NCBI GenBank assembly: GCA_000785145.2
Contig: JSZA02000047.1
Location: 1 to 42,635, forward strand
From: Candidatus Thiomargarita nelsonii
Lineage (GTDB): Bacteria > Pseudomonadota > Gammaproteobacteria > Beggiatoales > Beggiatoaceae
DNA length: 42,635 nt
Direction of reading: 5' to 3'
Part shown: piece after piece, positions 1 to 7,798 of the stretch
How positions within the stretch are numbered: position 1 is the first letter of the stretch
Layout of the letters: each line of letters begins with the position of its first letter
Notes under the pieces: model-generated
Told to the model about the DNA's origin: nothing
Database searches by the model: none
The model's input: the letters and a program-made list of their open reading frames with translations, nothing else
Program-made: the position numbers and the translations under genes

Positions 1-8
1 TACCTACT

Positions 9-443
9 TTATAATGTCCCTCCTTGACGATGAACCGCTTGTCCTTGTTGATTAAAGCATTGGCAACAGGTACCCGGAAATGCCTGAATCAAGCGATTTA
101 ACATATCAACATCGTTTTGAAAAATAGTCATCCAAATTGACCAAAAACCTCTTGCCTGTGCCGTATCTACAATTTGTTCACGCATTTCTGGGGTATTGTT
201 TTTTAATAAATTTTGTTTTGCCCTTTGTGCCAGATTCCAAGTGTCACGTCGGTTCATCCATCGTCTATCACTGATAATTGAATTGACCCCTGTTTTATCT
301 AAGCCAGTCAGTTCAAGCGTTTTTTGTGCTTTCTTTTGGGCTGAAGGATTGAGTGCTTTATTAACTGAAACAAGCCCTCCTCGTTGATAAACAAAAGCAC
401 GGGCCGTATTGTCTAGGTCAATGCCACCAACGCCCCAGGGCAA
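9..443 (-). CDS. Unrecognised protein, probably 5'-truncated or repeat-fused
   Basis: The open frame gives about 144 residues from a TTG at 443, and it stays open further upstream through the hairpin repeat at 419-525. I do not recognise the family. The C-terminal part is rich in Trp, Gln and Asn, ends with a Cys-Cys-x-Cys cluster, and shows no signal peptide or membrane segment. The first residues (PWGVGGI) are encoded by the repeat itself, so the natural start has probably been lost or replaced. No ribosome-binding site is visible at the TTG. It may be the 3' part of a larger gene whose 5' part was scrambled by repeat insertion. Confidence 0.35.
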   Translation of the reverse strand: MPWGVGGIDLDNTARAFVYQRGGLVSVNKALNPSAQKKAQKTLELTGLDKTGVNSIISDRRWMNRRDTWNLAQRAKQNLLKNNTPEMREQIVDTAQARGFWSIWMTIFQNDVDMLNRLIQAFPGTCCQCFNQQGQAVHRQGGTL

Positions 444-525
444 CCATAAAGGATTGCCCCTACGTGAACCGTGATTTTTTGTAGGGGCAATCCCTTGTGG
501 TTGCCCTGGGGCGTTGGTGGCAGTG
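419..525. repeat. Palindromic repeat, GGGCAACC..GGTTGCCC family
   Basis: Nested inverted repeat. The outer arms are CAATGCCACCAACGCCCC and its near-complement. The inner arms are GGGCAACC(A)TAAAGGATTGCCCCTAC and GTAGGGGCAATCCCTTGTGGTTGCCC. Related inner arms recur near 7100, 7604, 23883, 26395 and 34147. Confidence 0.8.
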
Positions 526-556
526 AGGGGGATAGTCTCATTATCTTGCCGGACTT

Positions 557-703
557 CTACATCATCAACACTTGAACTTTCACCCTGTAAGGCGCTCCCA
601 AGTGGCCATTTTTCTGAAGTTTTAAACCCTCTTCTATGAAGGCTAATGCCTCTGTACCAGAGCTTGCTTGAACAATCTGATAGTTTTCTAAGGATAATTT
701 CAT
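557..703 (-). pseudogene. Remnant resembling a response-regulator receiver domain
   Basis: A 48-codon ORF starts at an ATG preceded by an AGGA-like ribosome-binding site. Its first 28 residues (SLENYQIVQASSGTEAL, then AFIEEGLK) look like the beta2-alpha2 part of a CheY-like receiver domain. The sequence should then continue towards the phospho-acceptor Asp, but the similarity stops and the frame closes soon after. No acceptor Asp, Thr or Lys motifs are present. It is best read as a decayed gene fragment, and assignment to the receiver family rests only on this short match. Confidence 0.3.
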
Positions 704-855
704 TGTATTGATGTTCCTATAATAAATTAATATCTATCTCCAAATGATGATGACAAGCGGAATTTCAACTAAGATATATTAGAGAGTCCCTCAGTGCTCT
801 AAGATTTAGACGAATGCTCATTTACATCCGATAAACGGCTGTAGGAGTCCAAGAT

Positions 856-1974
856 TTATCTTGGACCTGCAGCGATCTTCGTTGCGGGAATTTCGCTCTG
901 CGGATTTCCCGAAACAACTACAGGAATATCAGCCATTTCACAGCCATTGACAATGATCGTCAATTTATGTTCACCCGGATAGTGTTTTCGGGTGGTCAAA
1001 TCTTTAAAAGTCTGTTTTCGACTTATTTTTTTACGATCATAACAGCCTTCAGAGATTTTAAAGACTTTTCTGGATAATCTACCATTCGCTTTTACATAAT
1101 CAATGGCATATTCAATTCTCACTTGAGCCAAAGACTTGGATTGGATTTCAAATGAAAAATTTAAGTCACCACCGATAGTTATCGAATTTTGAGACAATTT
1201 TAAATCGGTGACAATAATATCGGTAGGCGATTGAAAGCCGAATAAAGTTAAAGCCCTCCTATGTCCACTCTTGAGTAGAGTTCGACAGCCATGTTTGACA
1301 ATCCAGTCCGTGAGAGGATTATCTCTTTTCCATTTTTGGGCGATACCAATAATCAACTCAGGATGATCTTTTGATATATCATTTAAATTATTAGCCACAC
1401 TGCGGCGAACATATTCGCTGCTATCATTTTTCAGTGTCTCAAGAATGTCAATCACTGCCGCCGGATTTTGTTTGAAATTGGGCAAATCTCTAGCCCATGG
1501 TAAACGAGGACGACACCCTTCACTTGCTAATCGCCTGATATGAGGATGACTGTTTTTGGCCCATTTTGCCATTTGTTTCATCATTTTTTTTTCAGAATGG
1601 ATGATAAAGGGGCGGACAGCAAACTCTGAGCTTGAATATTTGGTAAAATGTGCCAACGCCGGTAAAGAATTTTCCCAGTCATCAAGGCCATATATTTCAA
1701 CAAAATCAGGGAAAAACATGTATTCAAATCCGCTAAATTTGGAGGAAACTGTTTTTAGTATTTCAAGTGTTGTGCGATAATTGTCGGGCAAATGCTTGTG
1801 AAGAGTTTGGGTTATATGCCGCATTCTCTGCTTGAGTGCTTTTGATGCCCAGTCGTTATCAAAGATGCTTTTAATAAAGCTTTGTTGATCAAAAAGACGA
1901 TAGGCTTTTGTCAATTCGCTCGATAGCTGATGAAAAAAAGTTTCGTTGTAGAGATTTTTTAAGGGTTCTGGCAT
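856..1974 (-). CDS. alkC: DNA alkylation repair protein, AlkC-like (HEAT-like repeats)
   Basis: The 372-residue product matches the AlkC branch of the AlkC/AlkD DNA glycosylase superfamily, which removes alkylated bases such as 3-methyladenine and is built from HEAT-like repeats. Family hallmarks are the run RRLASEGCRPRLPWA (about 150-165), then YVRRSVANNLNDISKDHP (about 190-208) and the following DWIVKHGCRTLLKSGH. The C-terminal 110 residues are beta-rich and correspond to the Ig-like domain that some AlkC proteins carry. The last dozen residues (PQSEIPATKIAAGPR) are encoded by palindromic repeats at the 3' end, so the natural C-terminus has probably been replaced. The gene stands alone, with uvrD divergent upstream. 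The function is known for the family and inferred here. Confidence 0.8.
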   Translation of the reverse strand: MPEPLKNLYNETFFHQLSSELTKAYRLFDQQSFIKSIFDNDWASKALKQRMRHITQTLHKHLPDNYRTTLEILKTVSSKFSGFEYMFFPDFVEIYGLDDWENSLPALAHFTKYSSSEFAVRPFIIHSEKKMMKQMAKWAKNSHPHIRRLASEGCRPRLPWARDLPNFKQNPAAVIDILETLKNDSSEYVRRSVANNLNDISKDHPELIIGIAQKWKRDNPLTDWIVKHGCRTLLKSGHRRALTLFGFQSPTDIIVTDLKLSQNSITIGGDLNFSFEIQSKSLAQVRIEYAIDYVKANGRLSRKVFKISEGCYDRKKISRKQTFKDLTTRKHYPGEHKLTIIVNGCEMADIPVVVSGNPQSEIPATKIAAGPR

Positions 1975-2051
1975 ATTTTACCTATTTTGGTCTGGACGTC
2001 CAAGATAAATCTTGGACTCCTTTAAACACTATAACACAAAAAAAATCGTAA

Positions 2052-2175
2052 CGACTCAGCTATCCTCGTTCCCACGCTCTGCGTGGGAATGCCTGTTTGC
2101 ACCGCTCTGCGGTGCGGGACGCAGAGCGTCCAGCAAGGCATTCCCACGCAGAGCGTGGGAACGAGAGGCTGAGTA
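2052..2175. repeat. Long palindrome between divergent alkC and uvrD
   Basis: An outer ACTCAGC/GCTGAGT pair encloses CTCGTTCCCACGC and its complement GCGTGGGAACGAG. Inside are smaller GC-rich dyads (CACCGCTCTGCGGTG, GACGCAGAGCGTC). The region can form a long hairpin in the divergent intergenic space and leaves little room for promoters. A further short dyad, GTCCAAGATAAATCTTGGAC, lies at 1998-2020. Confidence 0.8.
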
Positions 2176-2189
2176 GTTACAAAAAATCT

Positions 2190-4115
2190 ATGAATATTTC
2201 CATTGAGACGCTCAACAAAGCACAACGCGAAGCCGTCACCGCCCCGCTAGGGCATATTCTCGTCTTAGCCGGCGCTGGCTCTGGAAAAACCAAAGTCCTC
2301 ACTCACCGTATTGCGTGGTTGCTGGAAACTGGACAAGCACATTCTCATAATATTTTAGCGGTGACTTTTACTAATAAGGCGGCTAATGAGATGCGCTCTC
2401 GCATTGAGGCTTTGTTGACAAAACCAAGCGGCGGTTTATGGGCGGGCACTTTTCACGGCATCGCGCACCGTTTATTACGCATGCATTGGCAAGAAGCCAA
2501 TTTACCACAAGCTTTTCAAATACTTGACAGCACTGATCAGCGACGCACTTTGAAACGCTTATTTAAAGCTTTAAATCTTGACGACAAAAAGTGGTCTCCC
2601 AAAAAGGCACAAAAGTTTATCAATAGCCATAAAGATGAAGGATTACGCGCTAAAGATGTGGTAAATGAGGGAAACGCTTGGCTAACACAAATGCTGAGTA
2701 TTTATCAAGCTTATGAGGAGACTTGTCAACGCACCGGGATGCTTGATTTTGCCGAATTGTTGTTGCGTAGTTATGAATTGTTGCGCGATAATCCTTTCTT
2801 GCTTGAATCCTATCAGCACCGTTTTCAGCATATCCAAGTGGATGAATTTCAAGATACGAATACGATACAATATAAATGGTTACACTTATTGGCGGGCGAT
2901 CAAGGCAAATTGTTTGTCGTTTTTGATGATGATCAATCGATCTATCACTTTCGTGGCGCGAAAATTGAAAATATTCAAAAACTTCAAGAAGATTTTGCCG
3001 ACACCCGTTTGGTGCGTTTAGAACAAAACTATCGCTCTACGGGTGCAATTTTAGAGACGGCGAATACTTTGATTGCTAATAATAAAGAGCGTTTAGGTAA
3101 AAAACTCTGGACGAAAGATGAAGCCGGGGCGCCTGTTTTTTTATACACGGCTTATCGTGAAACTGACGAAGCGCGATTTGTGGCTGAAAAAATCCAAGCT
3201 TGGCGGGGTAAGCGACAAGAGGTGGCGATTTTATATCGAACGACGGCACAATCGCGGGAATTTGAGGAGGCTTTATTACAAAGAAGGATTCCTTATCGCA
3301 TTTATGGCGGCTTACGTTTTTATGAGCGCCTTGAAATTAAGGACACGCTCGCCTATTTGCGCTTGCTACTACACCGTGATGATGATAGCGCGTTTGAGCG
3401 AGTTGTTAATACGCCTAAGCGGGGAATCGGCGAACGGACCATTGAAATGGTGCGCGGTGTAGCCCGTCAAGAGGGCATTTCGATGTGGCAAGCCGCCCAG
3501 CGCGTGCCATTAAAACCGAGAGCTAGAAATACTTTGTTCGCTTTTTTAGAGTTGATTGATCGGCTTTCTCAGCGTCTCAAAGATTTACCGCTGCATGAAC
3601 AAGTTGAACAGATAAAATTGGCGAGCGGATTGGTGGATCATTATAAAAAAGAGACTAAAGAGGAGGCGGAAAGACGTTTAGAAAATCTTGAAGAATTAGC
3701 GAATGCAGCGCGTTATTTTGAAAAAGGCACTGATGCTTTAACAGCGTTTCTCGATCATGCCGCCTTAGAAAGCGGAGAAAAGCAAAGCAATGGATCAGAT
3801 GATTGTGTCCAATTGATGAGTTTACACGCTGCCAAGGGATTAGAATTTGAGTTGGTGTTTTTATGTGGCTTAGAAGAAGGCTTATTTCCACACCAAACTA
3901 GCCTTGATGAGTTCAGGTTAGAAGAAGAACGCCGTTTATGTTATGTTGGCATCACACGGGCGCGTAAACATTTGTATCTTTGCCATAGTGAAAGCCGTTA
4001 TCGTTATGGTAGGCGTGATTATCCGGAGCCGTCTCGGTTTATTGGTGAAATGCCGAAGAAATTAATTAAAGAAGTGCGTACTGTGCCAGGGAGTGGCAGG
4101 AAAAGAGCTTGGTAA
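2190..4115 (+). CDS. uvrD: UvrD/Rep-family DNA helicase (DNA helicase II)
   Basis: Superfamily 1A 3'-5' helicase acting in nucleotide excision and mismatch repair. The 641-residue product shows all core motifs: Q motif LNKAQREAV, Walker A GAGSGKT (about residue 29), VTFTNKAANEMR (Ia), VDEFQDTN (II), DDDQSIYHFRGA (III), LEQNYRS (IV), LHAAKGLEFELVF (V) and YVGITRARKHLYL (VI). The start chosen is the ATG at 2190. An upstream GTG in frame would translate the palindromic repeat and give a repeat-like N-terminus, so it was rejected. Escherichia coli UvrD has 720 residues. This one ends shortly after motif VI and lacks most of the usual C-terminal extension and Tudor-like tail, so it may be naturally short or Rep-like. 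Confidence 0.88.
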   Translation: MNISIETLNKAQREAVTAPLGHILVLAGAGSGKTKVLTHRIAWLLETGQAHSHNILAVTFTNKAANEMRSRIEALLTKPSGGLWAGTFHGIAHRLLRMHWQEANLPQAFQILDSTDQRRTLKRLFKALNLDDKKWSPKKAQKFINSHKDEGLRAKDVVNEGNAWLTQMLSIYQAYEETCQRTGMLDFAELLLRSYELLRDNPFLLESYQHRFQHIQVDEFQDTNTIQYKWLHLLAGDQGKLFVVFDDDQSIYHFRGAKIENIQKLQEDFADTRLVRLEQNYRSTGAILETANTLIANNKERLGKKLWTKDEAGAPVFLYTAYRETDEARFVAEKIQAWRGKRQEVAILYRTTAQSREFEEALLQRRIPYRIYGGLRFYERLEIKDTLAYLRLLLHRDDDSAFERVVNTPKRGIGERTIEMVRGVARQEGISMWQAAQRVPLKPRARNTLFAFLELIDRLSQRLKDLPLHEQVEQIKLASGLVDHYKKETKEEAERRLENLEELANAARYFEKGTDALTAFLDHAALESGEKQSNGSDDCVQLMSLHAAKGLEFELVFLCGLEEGLFPHQTSLDEFRLEEERRLCYVGITRARKHLYLCHSESRYRYGRRDYPEPSRFIGEMPKKLIKEVRTVPGSGRKRAW

Positions 4116-4140
4116 ACCTAAACCTATAGAGGTTATTTAA

Positions 4141-4253
4141 CTCATTTCGTTGTTTCGGGAATTTCGCTGCGCGGATTTCCCGAAACTCAGTTGAGTCGAT
4201 GGTTTACGCAGTTTCGGGAAATCCGCGCAGCGAAATTCCCGCAACGAAGTAAG
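4141..4253. repeat. Inverted repeat, GTTTCGGGAAATCCGCGC family
   Basis: Two arms, TTCGTTGTTTCGGGAATTTCGC... and its inverted copy, flank a short centre downstream of uvrD. A single related arm also forms the 3' end of alkC at 876-917. The element could act as a transcription-stopping hairpin for uvrD, but no T-run follows. Confidence 0.75.
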
Positions 4254-4313
4254 CGAAGCTAAACAACTGATCTCGCTTTATTTAAAACTAATTAAAAACA
4301 ATAGCTAACTAAT

Positions 4314-4790
4314 ATGTGTAAAAAGAAAAAAAGGATTCAGGAGAATATTTCTCATGCTGGAACCTTTATTTTTTTAGATATAGATAATTTTGGTGAATGT
4401 GTAAGAAACATGGGTTGGTCCGAATACACTCCCAATCCTATTTCTGCTTTTATGACAGACGAAGTTGAGCGTTATATCCATGAACGATTGAGTGTCTTGA
4501 TTTGGGGAGTTGATCCTCGACGGGGAACTGAAGAAGCGATTATTCTCTCGTATGAACCCATTGAGTCAATACAAGCTTGGTGTTACGATTTGATTAAAGA
4601 CGTCAAAGCCATTGCAGACGAATTAAATGCGAGTACTTCCCTAAGCTGTGGCATAGCAACTGGGCTCGTTTCTGAGACAAAGGCAATCGCTGATAATCGA
4701 ACCAAGACGATTGGTAGGGATCCACTCAGATGGCTTGCTTATAAGGCGTTAAGGCAAGCTAAGAAAAAAGGAGGTAATAGACTGGCTTAG
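4314..4790 (+). CDS. Diverged GGDEF-like nucleotide cyclase-fold protein without GGDEF motif
   Basis: The 158-residue product has the landmarks of the GGDEF/nucleotide-cyclase palm fold: an N-terminal beta strand TFIFLDIDNFGECV with paired acidic residues (about 17-30), a central SLSCGIATG strand (about 108-116), and a C-terminal AYKALRQAKKKGGNRLA that matches the A..AL..AK..G.N.v ending of GGDEF domains. At the expected signature hairpin it reads RRGTEEAII, so the GGDEF/GGEEF catalytic loop is absent. It is a stand-alone domain with no sensor or membrane part. A degenerate nucleotide-binding receptor or an unusual cyclase are both possible. Fold assignment is moderately secure and activity is unknown. 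Confidence 0.5.
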   Translation: MCKKKKRIQENISHAGTFIFLDIDNFGECVRNMGWSEYTPNPISAFMTDEVERYIHERLSVLIWGVDPRRGTEEAIILSYEPIESIQAWCYDLIKDVKAIADELNASTSLSCGIATGLVSETKAIADNRTKTIGRDPLRWLAYKALRQAKKKGGNRLA

Positions 4791-4855
4791 GGGAAAAGCG
4801 TTATTCATTTTTTCTTTTTTGCATTGAAGCCTGACGGGGGAGCGTGTAAATTTAA

Positions 4856-4935
4856 AAATCCTACGCCTCGTCCAAAATAAATTTTGGACTCCGGAACCGT
4901 TAGGAGTCCAAGATTTATCTTGGGAGTGCGCTCGT
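4856..4935. repeat. GTCCAAGATTTATCTTGGAC-family dyads
   Basis: Consecutive short palindromes (GTCCAAAATAAATTTTGGAC, GTCCAAGATTTATCTTGG) lie between the convergent GGDEF-like gene and the AAA ATPase. Relatives occur at 842-867, 1998-2020, 11468-11492, 15130-15225 and 19400-19422. Variants built on CAAAGCTTTAGCTTTG occur at 10302, 13818 and 18369. Confidence 0.8.
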
Positions 4936-5968
4936 CCAAAACAAATTGTCGATAGCCGAAATGATTTTATTTGAAATTTCATTAGTCTGAACAATGGCTT
5001 CGTCAAAACCACTTTGTATCATGCCATATTCATCCGTTTCGACTGGCGAAACGGTACCATTTGGATGAGCAATATAAGCCCTTAAATCCTTCGCCTTTAA
5101 TATATAATCGCTATGGGTGGTAACAAACACTTTGATGCCAGCATTAATTAATTTCACCAATAATCGAGCTATTTTGATTTGGTTTTTTGGGTGTAAATTC
5201 AATTCGGGCTCGTCTATAAACAGTATATCGCCTTTTTTTTGCTTGGTGTTTGAGCCACAGATGTAAATCAAATAGAGCCCTAACCGATGTTGAAGACATA
5301 TAGTGCGGCAATACCCGATGGGTGGTTTTGTCTATGACTACTTTCCGCCCATAGCGATTTTCATATCGAACTCCCAACATCTCTTCAATGTAAGTCATTA
5401 ATTCTGGGTATTCTTGTTTCAAGAAACTATTTGATTTAATGACATTATCACTGTCTCTGGCAAAATTAATATTTTCTTCAATTGGCAAGGCAAAACGCGC
5501 CAGATTTTCCTCTAATAAGTCAATATTACGAGTTTTGGTTAATGTCTTGATTAACTCATTTTTGTTTTTATCCAATTCCTTTTGGAAGAGTTGGATACCC
5601 GTTCTTTCCGCAGATATAATAAATGGTAAGCTTTTCTTAAAATAATCTTCAAATAAAACCCTATTGGATAATATAATATCAATATTAAATTCTGCATCAG
5701 AAAATTCTTCGGCATTAACATTAAAAATATCTTTCAGTTGTTTGGTGTAAAGTTCACTCAATTGTCTGTTGATGTGGTTCAAATCGGGTTCTAATACTTT
5801 CAAGTCCTCTACTGCCCTGAATAGAGAATATTTTTCGTACAAAAAACCATATATAGAGTAAGTAATATAGGTTTTCCCTGTATTGTTTTTACCGCAAATC
5901 ACGGTCAATTCACCAAGTTCTATTTTGGCTTGTTTAATCGCACCGATGTTTTTCAGTTCAAAAGACAT
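4915..5968 (-). pseudogene. AAA/ABC-type ATPase (AAA_15-like), frameshifted at an 8-nt homopolymer
   Basis: The N-terminal part (from 5968) begins MSFELKNIGAIKQAKIELG with Walker A GKNNTGKTY (about 26-34), followed by a coiled, Lys-rich middle. The C-terminal part lies in another frame and carries Walker B ILFIDEPELNLHP and the switch VFVTTHSDYIL, as in RecF/OLD-like or putative defence ATPases. The two frames meet at an A8 run (5233-5240 on the complementary strand). Removing one A gives AKKGDILFIDEPELNLH and an uninterrupted product of about 350 residues. The break may be a true mutation, a sequencing error or a site of slippage. The last residues come from the adjacent repeat. No partner nuclease is adjacent. 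Confidence 0.6.
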
Positions 5969-6004
5969 AATAGTCTAATTCTCCTAATAATGTCGTCAAA
6001 TTTA

Positions 6005-6163
6005 AAAGGTGCGTGGGACGCACCCTACGCTTGCTATCACCGATATATTCCTTTATCAATTCTTGAATTTGATTTGGATTAAGATAAATTGATGGGTGTT
6101 GTAGGGTGCGTACTCCGCACAAATCAAGTCAAAAGGTGCGTAGGACGCACCCTACATTACCCA
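6005..6163. repeat. GTGCGTGGGACGCACCCTAC palindromes
   Basis: GTGCGTGGGACGCACCCTAC and, further on, GTAGGGTGCGTACTCCGCAC and GTGCGTAGGACGCACCCTAC in inverted arrangement, between two minus-strand genes. Together they could fold into one long hairpin. No coding potential is seen from 5970 to 6230. Confidence 0.7.
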
Positions 6164-6233
6164 TCAAAACAACCTTGACGATGCACTAGGCAGCTAGGAA
6201 TGGAGATTAAATGGCTGCCTTAAGGAGAGGCAA

Positions 6234-6878
6234 TCATCTCCTCTTCTTTTTCTTGTTGAAGTTATTAAATAAAGAGCCAGATGAGGAGCCAGATGAAGAT
6301 CGGTTGTTTTTATTAACATCCGAGAAAATACTAGATTTTGAGGTGCTAGTATTCCGGTTAACATCCCTTTGGTTTTGCTGATAGGATGACGTCTGTGTTT
6401 GTTGTTGTTGTTGATGTTGTTGGTAATTAGAATTACCCGCTAATTTATTAGCAATCATACCACCAATTAAGGCACCCGCCGCACCGGCTAAAATGGTTTC
6501 ACCTAAGCTTAAACCTGGACTACTAGCCGCTGGTGTTTGTGTTAGGTTAGAGGTACCATCTTCAACTTTGGCAGCCTCAGCTTCTGCCATTTTTTTGAGT
6601 TCTTCTTCAGTCAACATACGCTCATTGCCATCCATATCGGTCAAAAGAGCGCGTGTTCCAGTCGAACTGGGGTGTTTTTCGACAATAATAAAGGCATCTG
6701 GATCTTTAGCTGTTTGCTTGATCACTAAAAAAAGCCCTTCTTCAGACTTAGCCGCTTCACTAATCGTCCCATTGGGATTGCTCTCAGCAGGTTGCTCACT
6801 TGGTCCACAACCTTGTAAAGCTAAGGTTAATCCCAACCCTCCGAGCATCGAATAGAATAATGCTTTGTTTATCATCAT
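6234..6878 (-). CDS. UPF0323-like lipoprotein
   Basis: A 214-residue product from the ATG at 6878, which has an AAGG ribosome-binding site about 8 nt upstream. Longer in-frame starts would run into non-coding sequence. A hydrophobic signal ends in the lipobox LQGC, so it should be an outer or inner membrane lipoprotein. The segment FLVIKQTAKDPDAFIIVEKHPSS followed by TRALLTDMDGNERMLTEEEL resembles UPF0323 lipoproteins of unknown function. A Gly/Ala-rich stretch (LAGAAGALIGGMIANKLAG) follows, then a low-complexity Gln/Ser/Asn tail ending in KKKKRR. The tail is probably disordered and surface exposed. No functional partner is visible next to it. Confidence 0.6.
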   Translation of the reverse strand: MMINKALFYSMLGGLGLTLALQGCGPSEQPAESNPNGTISEAAKSEEGLFLVIKQTAKDPDAFIIVEKHPSSTGTRALLTDMDGNERMLTEEELKKMAEAEAAKVEDGTSNLTQTPAASSPGLSLGETILAGAAGALIGGMIANKLAGNSNYQQHQQQQQTQTSSYQQNQRDVNRNTSTSKSSIFSDVNKNNRSSSGSSSGSLFNNFNKKKKRR

Positions 6879-6990
6879 ATTAATTACCTTTTCTAATAAA
6901 TGGAATATTTTCCGGCAAAGGATATATAGTAGCTTGGCGGATATTTTTAAAGGGTTTGATTTCTGATAACACAACAACCCAGCTCTGCTT

Positions 6991-7164
6991 CAATGCCATT
7001 AAGTTAAGCTTTTTTGTCGGGTGGGTAGAGCTTCGCGGCACCCACCAACTCGTTGAAATTTTTAACAATGGTGGGTTGGGCTACCATAACGATGTTGCGC
7101 GGGCAACCACAAGGGATTGCCCCTACAGCCCACCCTACAAAAAATCCTTAACTTAATGGCATTG
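6991..7164. mobile_element. MITE, CAATGCC family, 174 bp, with 10-bp target duplication
   Basis: Terminal inverted repeats CAATGCCATTAAGTTAAG and CTTAACTTAATGGCATTG bound the element. It is flanked by perfect direct repeats AGCTCTGCTT (6981-6990 and 7165-7174), the signature of a transposition target duplication. The interior holds a GTGGGT/ACCCAC dyad and half of a GGGCAACC repeat. No transposase is encoded. Other copies are at 14641 and 34131. Confidence 0.8.
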
Positions 7165-7292
7165 AGCTCTGCTTAGGTTTTGACTTATCCCTTTTTTCCA
7201 GTTATTCTATAACTAACAAGGCCACAAATTAAACGGCAAATTATGCCGATGTTGAGTATAGCATTGCATTAAAAGCGCAACAAAGGAGACAT

Positions 7293-7404
7293 TATAAGTC
7301 GCTCAACAAAAATATTTTAACATTTATAGAAATCCGATTTTTTTAAAAAATAGGATTTCTTTGAAAGTTGAAAATGTTACAATGTGTTTAGTTGAGCGAC
7401 TTAT
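7293..7404. repeat. 112-bp inverted-repeat element (ATAAGTCGCTCAAC ends)
   Basis: ATAAGTCGCTCAAC at the left is mirrored by GTTGAGCGACTTAT at the right. Inside lie AACATTT/AAATGTT and an AAATCC..GGATTT hairpin, giving one long stem. It sits directly before a truncated DUF4384-like ORF, so it may have cut that gene off from its 5' part. The 7175-7292 interval shows no gene. Confidence 0.7.
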
Positions 7405-7410
7405 ATTTTT

Positions 7411-7599
7411 ATGGTCGATTCTCATAACAATGTAGCGCGTTTATTCCCGACTGACGATTTTAAAGGGGCGGCAAAGGTCAATAAAAACCCTGTCAAAAAA
7501 GGGGGACAATATTTTGTGCCGGCGGCTTTCAGATCGTTTAAATTGGATGACAACACGGGTGAAGAAACCCTTTATTTACTAGAGAGCCAACATCGCTGA
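7411..7599 (+). pseudogene. DUF4384-like C-terminal fragment
   Basis: A 62-residue ORF containing ARLFPTDDFKG, then GGQYFVPAAFRSFKLDDNTGEETLYLL. This resembles DUF4384 domains, whose hallmark is an LFPN/LFPT turn followed by a strand set and a 'TGEE.iY' segment. Complete proteins carry an upstream N-terminal region that is missing here, and the ORF starts just after a palindromic element. It is therefore probably a 5'-truncated remnant. Family assignment is tentative. Confidence 0.35.
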
Positions 7600-7601
7600 T
7601 C

Positions 7602-7696
7602 AAGGGCAACCATAAAGGATTGCCCCTACAAACCGTGATTTTTACTTCGTATCGTAGGGGCAATCCCTTGTGGTTGCCCTTAACGGCGATGGCATT
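7602..7696. repeat. GGGCAACC palindromic repeat with CAATGCC-type right end
   Basis: Inner arms AAGGGCAACCATAAAGGATT and its complement surround a short centre. The right end, AACGGCGATGGCATTG, matches the CAATGCC terminal repeat family. The left end is degraded and no target duplication is evident. Confidence 0.65.
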
Positions 7697-7798
7697 GAAC
7701 AAACTAATGGGGTATTGATTTTTATTTTTTAGTACATACGGATATACTAATGATAGCAAACTCAATCAGGTTCTTAATTAATTTAATTTCACTGAAAA

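Noticed and set aside
2097..2189. Upstream extension of uvrD
   Set aside because: The residues would be translated from the palindromic repeat. The ATG at 2190 gives the normal N-terminus.
7411..7599. Complete small protein
   Set aside because: The similarity is only to the C-terminal part of DUF4384-type proteins, and a palindromic element abuts its 5' end.
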